DNA of 64,000 nucleotides from Mucinivorans sp036654415 (GTDB lineage Bacteria > Bacteroidota > Bacteroidia > Bacteroidales > Rikenellaceae), in the NCBI GenBank assembly GCA_036654415.1, contig JAVVSB010000005.1:1-64000 (forward strand). The letters run 5' to 3'. Shown piece after piece: positions 59,841 through 64,000 of the stretch. A program made the position numbers and the translations under genes. Positions within the stretch are counted from its first letter, which is position 1. Each line of letters opens with the position of its first letter. Below the pieces are notes generated by a model. That model saw only the letters and a program-made list of their open reading frames with translations, was not told where the DNA came from and did not search any database.

Positions 59841-60967
59841 AACTCTTTGACTTGTGCTTCACTATGTGCAGCGGTAAGTGAAATTCTTATTCGTTCGGTA
59901 CCTGCGGCAACGGTTGGTTGACGAATTGCAGTGACCCAAAAGCCAGCGTCTTTGAGTTTTTTTTCCAACTCTATGGCCCGAGAGGCTGAGTTAGCAATTA
60001 TTGGTACAATTTGGGACCGTCCATCCATGAGTTCAATAAGATGCCTTAGGTGGTCCCTTTCGGCTGAAAATCCAGCTACGCGGTCAATTATGAACTTTGA
60101 CCATGAAAGGGTAATAGGTGGTAAAGCAGTACTGAATATAACTCCCTTTAATCTATTTATTAATAGTTCTTTATCTAAAGAACTGCATGCTACATATGCT
60201 CCAGCTGAGCATATGGCTTTGCCGAGTGTTGCCACCAAATAATCGACACGTAAATTCTTGACCGCGTGACATAAACCTTGTCCTGATTTGCCAAAAATAG
60301 CCATTGCATGGGCCTCGTCCACCACCAATGTAAAGTCGAACTCTATTTGCAACTGTGCTAAATCATTGAGTGGAGCTCTGTCGCCATCCATGCTGTAAAG
60401 GCTCTCTATAACCACAACTATTCGTTTACCATGGTGTTTAATAAGCATTGTACGTAGGTTTTGCATATCGTTGTGTGCAAAACGAAACCAAGGACAATCG
60501 GATAGTTTTAAACCGTCAATCAAACTACTATGTACTAGTTTGTCGGCTAAAATCACGTCTTCACGCGAAGTTATAGCCCTTAATAGAGAGCTGTTAAGAA
60601 TATATCCACTACTCAAAACTAGTGCAGCTTCTGTCTGCATAAACGATGCAATTGATTGCTCTAATTCATTGTATTCAAACGAGTTCCCAGTCATAAGTCG
60701 TGATGATGGATTGCTCATAACCATCTGGTGTGAGCGTGGAAGGCCATCAAAAAATTCATCTTGTAATTCCAGGCGCGAACTAAGACCCAGATAGTCGTTT
60801 GATGAGAAATTTACATACTCATGCCCATTGTATATAATCATAGACCCCCTACACTCCGTAGTACGAAGTGTGCGCAAATTACCTTCAGCGAGCAATTTCT
60901 TCAGAACCAAAGAGTCTCTATTCAACGTGTGCACCTTCAACCATTTCACACGCTGCGACAGCGTCAC
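59822..60967 (-). CDS. bioF: 8-amino-7-oxononanoate synthase
   Basis: BioF condenses pimeloyl-ACP with alanine using PLP. The 381-residue frame has NFSSNDYLGLS (about residues 53-63), DEAHAMAIFG and the PLP Lys in VATLGKAICSAGAY. The start is uncertain: ATG 60967 overlaps the preceding gene by 50 nt, while GTG 60934 or TTG 60925 would give an N-terminus nearer to E. coli BioF length. A GAAGGTG stretch precedes the TTG. The family also includes sphinganine- and capnine-type synthases, but bioG-bioC-bioD follow. Confidence 0.92.
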   Translation of the reverse strand: MTLSQRVKWLKVHTLNRDSLVLKKLLAEGNLRTLRTTECRGSMIIYNGHEYVNFSSNDYLGLSSRLELQDEFFDGLPRSHQMVMSNPSSRLMTGNSFEYNELEQSIASFMQTEAALVLSSGYILNSSLLRAITSREDVILADKLVHSSLIDGLKLSDCPWFRFAHNDMQNLRTMLIKHHGKRIVVVIESLYSMDGDRAPLNDLAQLQIEFDFTLVVDEAHAMAIFGKSGQGLCHAVKNLRVDYLVATLGKAICSAGAYVACSSLDKELLINRLKGVIFSTALPPITLSWSKFIIDRVAGFSAERDHLRHLIELMDGRSQIVPIIANSASRAIELEKKLKDAGFWVTAIRQPTVAAGTERIRISLTAAHSEAQVKELCKNIG

Positions 60968-61127
60968 ATAAATTCACACAGAGTGTTACCTGGTCGGTAA
61001 GGCTCCCTATCATCGACGTTGCGTAGTCTCCGTTGACTTGGCATTTGATGCCGTTTTCACGTAATAGACCAGCATCTATATACGCCTCAGGTGGTGAGGA
61101 GTATCTCTTGATAACCACTATTTTCAT
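60918..61127 (-). CDS. DUF2007-type small protein
   Basis: A 69-residue ferredoxin-fold-like protein (KIVVIKRYSSPPEAYIDAGLLRENGIKCQVNG) matching the DUF2007 pattern, a putative signal-transduction or PII-like small domain. No catalytic residue is known. It overlaps comB by 41 nt upstream and bioF downstream, so it is embedded in the operon. Its role is unknown. Confidence 0.75.
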   Translation of the reverse strand: MKIVVIKRYSSPPEAYIDAGLLRENGIKCQVNGDYATSMIGSLTDQVTLCVNLCDAVAACEMVEGAHVE

Positions 61128-61824
61128 TTCTTATAACTTTAGGTGTGCTTTTGAATATATCTTCTTGTAAACAGTATGCAACATCGTCAGCTAATCCTCC
61201 ATCTATTATTTGATTGTAATGGCGACAGTGGCGTAGAGCAACTCGTAAATTACCTTTATATTTTATGTATAAATCGGCCATTACCCATGCAAAATCACCT
61301 AAATGGTAGCCTTCTAAGGCTAATTCACCAGCCATAAGCCCAGCGCACAAACCATCTTCCATGGTAAAAAAATTCTTACGTCCAGCACAAATGATAACCA
61401 CATTTAATTGTGTGTCAATCACTTTACGCACTATGGCGCGGGCGTTCAGCAAAGAACCTATATAGAGTTCTGCGGCCTCTTTGGCTACATTGATGGTTCG
61501 AGTACCATTAGTGGTGCTCATGATGATTGTCTGTTCTTCAATTGCTTGACGAGTATATTTTAGTGGCGAATTATCTAAATCAAACCCTTCGATAAGTCGT
61601 GTCTTGCGTTCGCCACCAAGCAAAGTACTCTCTGGTGACAGTTTATCCTGCAACTCGTGACACTCTTGAATTGAGGTGACTGGAATAATGCGCCTGGCTC
61701 CATTTTCCATAGCGGTGCACATAACCGAAGTGGCTCTAAAAACATCAATTACTACGGCTACACACCCCTCAACTCTATCAGGTGTAACCTCTGCTGCTGA
61801 GCCATATACTTCTACAGTTCTCAT
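61087..61824 (-). CDS. comB: 2-phosphosulfolactate phosphatase-like protein
   Basis: ComB dephosphorylates 2-phospho-3-sulfolactate in coenzyme M or sulfonate metabolism. The 245-residue protein has DVFRATSVMCTAMENGARRI (about residues 27-46), LLGGERKT, STTNGTRTI (about 103-111) and CAGRKNFFTMEDGLCAG, matching ComB. No comA or comC lies nearby, and methanogens are excluded, so the substrate here is open. It starts with a 4-nt overlap to argF. Confidence 0.87.
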   Translation of the reverse strand: MRTVEVYGSAAEVTPDRVEGCVAVVIDVFRATSVMCTAMENGARRIIPVTSIQECHELQDKLSPESTLLGGERKTRLIEGFDLDNSPLKYTRQAIEEQTIIMSTTNGTRTINVAKEAAELYIGSLLNARAIVRKVIDTQLNVVIICAGRKNFFTMEDGLCAGLMAGELALEGYHLGDFAWVMADLYIKYKGNLRVALRHCRHYNQIIDGGLADDVAYCLQEDIFKSTPKVIRNENSGYQEILLTT

Positions 61825-62789
61825 TGGAAAGAGGCCACCATTGCGGCTTTTATGGTGTGAAGTCTATTTTCGGCTTGGTCAAACACTACACTTGCAGGAC
61901 TTTCAAAAACCTCGTTTGTAACCTCCATTTCGCTGAGGCCAAATTGGTCTAAAATATCTTTGGCCACCTTGGTTTCAGTGTCGTGGAAGGCTGGTAAACA
62001 ATGCAAAAATTTACAGTTTTTATTGCCAGTAAGTTCCATTACTTTTGCATTAACTTGGTATGGCGTAAGTAGCTCAATGCGTTCCTTCCATAACTCTTTA
62101 GGTTCACCCATCGAGACCCAAACATCGGTATAAATAAAATCAGCTCCAGAAACAGCCTTAGCAACATCGGTTGTGATGGTGATTTGTGCGCCATCTTTGC
62201 GTAGTTGCCCCACTAGTTCAGAGGCTGGGAAGTAGGATTCAGGTGTGGCGGCAGAGTAGTGCATACCCATTTTTGCACAACCAACCATCAAAGATAAGGC
62301 AACGTTATTGTCGGCTGTACCCATAAAACAGACTTTAATCTGTTCTAAAGGTTTGGAACAGTGCTCTTTTATGGTTAATAAATCGGCTAAGAACTGAGTA
62401 GGATGAGCCTCATTGGTCAGTCCGTTCCACACAGGGACTCCTGAATAGGTGGCCAGTTGTTCAACAATTTGTTGGCCATAGCCACGATATTCTATGCCGT
62501 CATACATACGCCCCAATACGCGAGCGGAGTCTTTTACTGACTCTTTAACATTGATTTGTGAACCCTGCGAACCGATATAGGTGGTAAAAGCCCCTTGGTC
62601 GGCTGCCGCCACTTCAAAAGCACAACGTGTACGGGTACTGTCTTTCTCGAAAATAAGCGCGAAATTTTTACCACATAGTGTTTTTAGCTCTCGTCCCTGC
62701 TTTTTGTCAGCCTTGAGTTTTTGAGCTAAAATTATAAGATGTTCTATTTCAGCTTTTTTGAGTGGTGCTATTGCAAGAAGATGTCTCAT
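61821..62789 (-). CDS. argF: Ornithine carbamoyltransferase
   Basis: ArgF makes citrulline from ornithine and carbamoyl phosphate. The 322-residue protein has the carbamoyl-phosphate motif STRTRCAFEVAA (about residues 52-63), HPTQFLADL (about 129-137) and LHCLPAFHD (about 263-271). It follows alaS with a one-base overlap. N-acetylornithine transcarbamylase occurs in some Bacteroidetes; here the HCLPAFHD and general pattern favour the standard enzyme. Confidence 0.93.
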   Translation of the reverse strand: MRHLLAIAPLKKAEIEHLIILAQKLKADKKQGRELKTLCGKNFALIFEKDSTRTRCAFEVAAADQGAFTTYIGSQGSQINVKESVKDSARVLGRMYDGIEYRGYGQQIVEQLATYSGVPVWNGLTNEAHPTQFLADLLTIKEHCSKPLEQIKVCFMGTADNNVALSLMVGCAKMGMHYSAATPESYFPASELVGQLRKDGAQITITTDVAKAVSGADFIYTDVWVSMGEPKELWKERIELLTPYQVNAKVMELTGNKNCKFLHCLPAFHDTETKVAKDILDQFGLSEMEVTNEVFESPASVVFDQAENRLHTIKAAMVASFQ

Positions 62790-64000
62790 TATAATTTGGA
62801 TTTTATTATTGCTACGGCCGCTTTTATGGCATCATTCATACCCGAAGGATTTTTCCCTCCTGCCGTTGCGTAGAATGGTTGTCCGCCGCCACCGCCATCA
62901 ATATATTTGGCCGCCTCGCGTACTATGGACCCTGCATTAAGCCCTAGGGCTACTGCTGACTCGCTGAGCTGTACGGTGAGCATTGGTTTTTGGCCGTAGC
63001 AACTACCAAAGACGATGGCCACATCTTTGACATTGTTTTTAATTTCCACAGCACAGTAACGAATAGATTCGGGAATAATGTCTACCAGCTTGGATATAAT
63101 ACTAAAGCCGTTTACTATTTCGGCATCATTTGTAAATTCGTCAATCAGGTATTTATCACGTGCGGCACGTACCTGGTCGAGTTTTTGGGCTACTTCGGCA
63201 TTCTCGTGCGCCATTTTTTCAATACTCTCCACGAATTTATTACTGCCTAAAGCTTTACTTAGTTGAGTGAGCATATCGGTTTGAGAGTAACCCTGTTCCT
63301 CGGCGCGCAAGCCAGTGATTGCCTCTATACGACGAATGCCAGCCGACGAAGAACCCTCGCTTGTGATTCTAAAAAGACCAAGATTACCTGTAGCACGGCT
63401 ATGGATACCTCCGCATAGCTCTACGCTATTGCCAAAGCTAATTACACGTACCGTTTGGCCATATTTCTCACCAAAGAGCATCTTGGCTCCTGTAGTGCGA
63501 GCCTGCTCCATTGGGCAATCTCTCTGTTCGGACAGCGGGTGGTTTGCCCGAATTTGTTCATTAACTAAATATTCCACATGACGTAGTTCTTCGGCGGTGA
63601 CTTTTTGAAAGTGTGAAAAATCGAAACGTAAATAGTCTGGTGTAACCAACGACCCTTTTTGCTCAATATGCTGACCTAAAACTTTGCATAGGGCATCGTG
63701 AAGCAGGTGAGTGGCTGTGTGGTTGGCAGCACTCATATCGCGGCGTTGGGTATTGACCACCGCCTCAAAACTCACAGCCATATTCTCGGGCAGAACTTCA
63801 ACAATATGTACCGTTAGGTTATTCTCTTTTAGGGTGTCAACGATGGCTATTTTTTCGTTGTTCGACTCAATATAGCCAGTGTCGCCCACTTGTCCGCCAC
63901 TGTTTCCGTAGAAAGGGGTGAAGTCGAAGACCAGTTGATAGATGGTTTTGCTCTTGCTTTTCACGCGGCGGTAGCGCGCAATACGGACCTCGTATTTAGA
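62789..64000 (-). CDS. alaS: Alanyl-tRNA synthetase, C-terminal part (runs off the window)
   Basis: The frame is open to the window edge, so only the last 403 residues of a protein of about 870 are present. Visible parts are the end of the central domain, the editing site HTATHLLHDAL (His-x3-His) and CGGIHSRATG (Cys-x3-His) and a C-Ala domain with GGGGGQPFYATAGG. The editing ligands are intact. It is the first known gene of the minus-strand run that continues with argF. Confidence 0.95.
   Translation of the reverse strand, partial: SKYEVRIARYRRVKSKSKTIYQLVFDFTPFYGNSGGQVGDTGYIESNNEKIAIVDTLKENNLTVHIVEVLPENMAVSFEAVVNTQRRDMSAANHTATHLLHDALCKVLGQHIEQKGSLVTPDYLRFDFSHFQKVTAEELRHVEYLVNEQIRANHPLSEQRDCPMEQARTTGAKMLFGEKYGQTVRVISFGNSVELCGGIHSRATGNLGLFRITSEGSSSAGIRRIEAITGLRAEEQGYSQTDMLTQLSKALGSNKFVESIEKMAHENAEVAQKLDQVRAARDKYLIDEFTNDAEIVNGFSIISKLVDIIPESIRYCAVEIKNNVKDVAIVFGSCYGQKPMLTVQLSESAVALGLNAGSIVREAAKYIDGGGGGQPFYATAGGKNPSGMNDAIKAAVAIIKSKL

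Noticed and set aside
59822..60967. Capnine or sphinganine synthase instead of BioF
   Set aside because: The gene is directly followed by overlapping bioG, bioC and bioD, so biotin synthesis is the better explanation.

Overview
The window is a gene-dense, mid-GC piece of a Bacteroidetes chromosome, most likely order Bacteroidales. The evidence is the promoter grammar (many genes start just after TAnnTTTG, several with TTTG 19-21 nt upstream), near absence of Shine-Dalgarno sites, and marker families: DUF4492 beside cydA, DUF4493 lipoproteins, a Bacteroidetes-type putative porin, a fused DAHP synthase/chorismate mutase and BioG. A family such as Rikenellaceae is possible but is inference. No insertion sequence, prophage, CRISPR array or rRNA operon was seen. 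One tRNA gene (Cys) was found.

Layout. 0-4 kb: tRNA-Cys, rpsA and a DUF4492-cydA pair, all on the minus strand. 4-12.3 kb: nrnA and an M3 peptidase, then a tight run rsmE-hyfB-hyfC-hyfE-thiM in which the membrane module of a group 4 hydrogenase lacks its catalytic subunits. 12.3-19.5 kb: an unexplained transcribed-looking intergenic region with an (AC)17 tract, a soluble PAS histidine kinase, cysE-cysK, two DUF4493 lipoproteins and a HAD phosphatase. 19.5-24.4 kb: a rex-led operon (rex, a shortened ribF, nagB, a dicarboxylate/glutamate symporter, cydB), then a DksA-like gene. 24.5-33.3 kb: cation efflux, porin, anaerobic sulfatase maturase, YbbR protein, obg, and a coupled cyuA-radical SAM pair. 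33.7-41.9 kb: fba, PPi-type pfk, gdhA, an aminotransferase, pssA and a large porin. 42-45.5 kb: a lytic transglycosylase, then pheA-tyrA-aroF/CM behind a leader peptide rich in Tyr and Phe codons and a terminator. 45.6-53.6 kb: fabI, adk, thiL, then a marR-tolC-hlyD-MFS efflux operon with a 30-bp palindromic operator, and an alpha/beta hydrolase. 53.6-64 kb: ArnT-like transferase and an M16 peptidase pair diverging from a 34-bp palindrome, then an overlapping minus-strand run alaS-argF-comB-DUF2007-bioF-bioG-bioC-bioD.

How it fits together. The genes suggest an anaerobe or microaerophile that ferments through PPi-PFK/aldolase, assimilates ammonia with GdhA, makes cysteine by CysE/CysK and can degrade it with CyuA. 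It also carries cytochrome bd oxidase and a Rex NADH sensor. The two cytochrome bd genes lie 19 kb apart on opposite strands. Inverting roughly 2.4-22.9 kb would place them in tandem, so a past inversion is the simplest reading.

Most interesting points: the aromatic leader-peptide attenuator at 42.6-42.8 kb, the split cydAB, the 34-bp palindrome that contains both divergent start codons at 55.3 kb, the hydrogenase membrane module without catalytic subunits, and the orphan promoter/hairpin unit at 12.4-12.7 kb.
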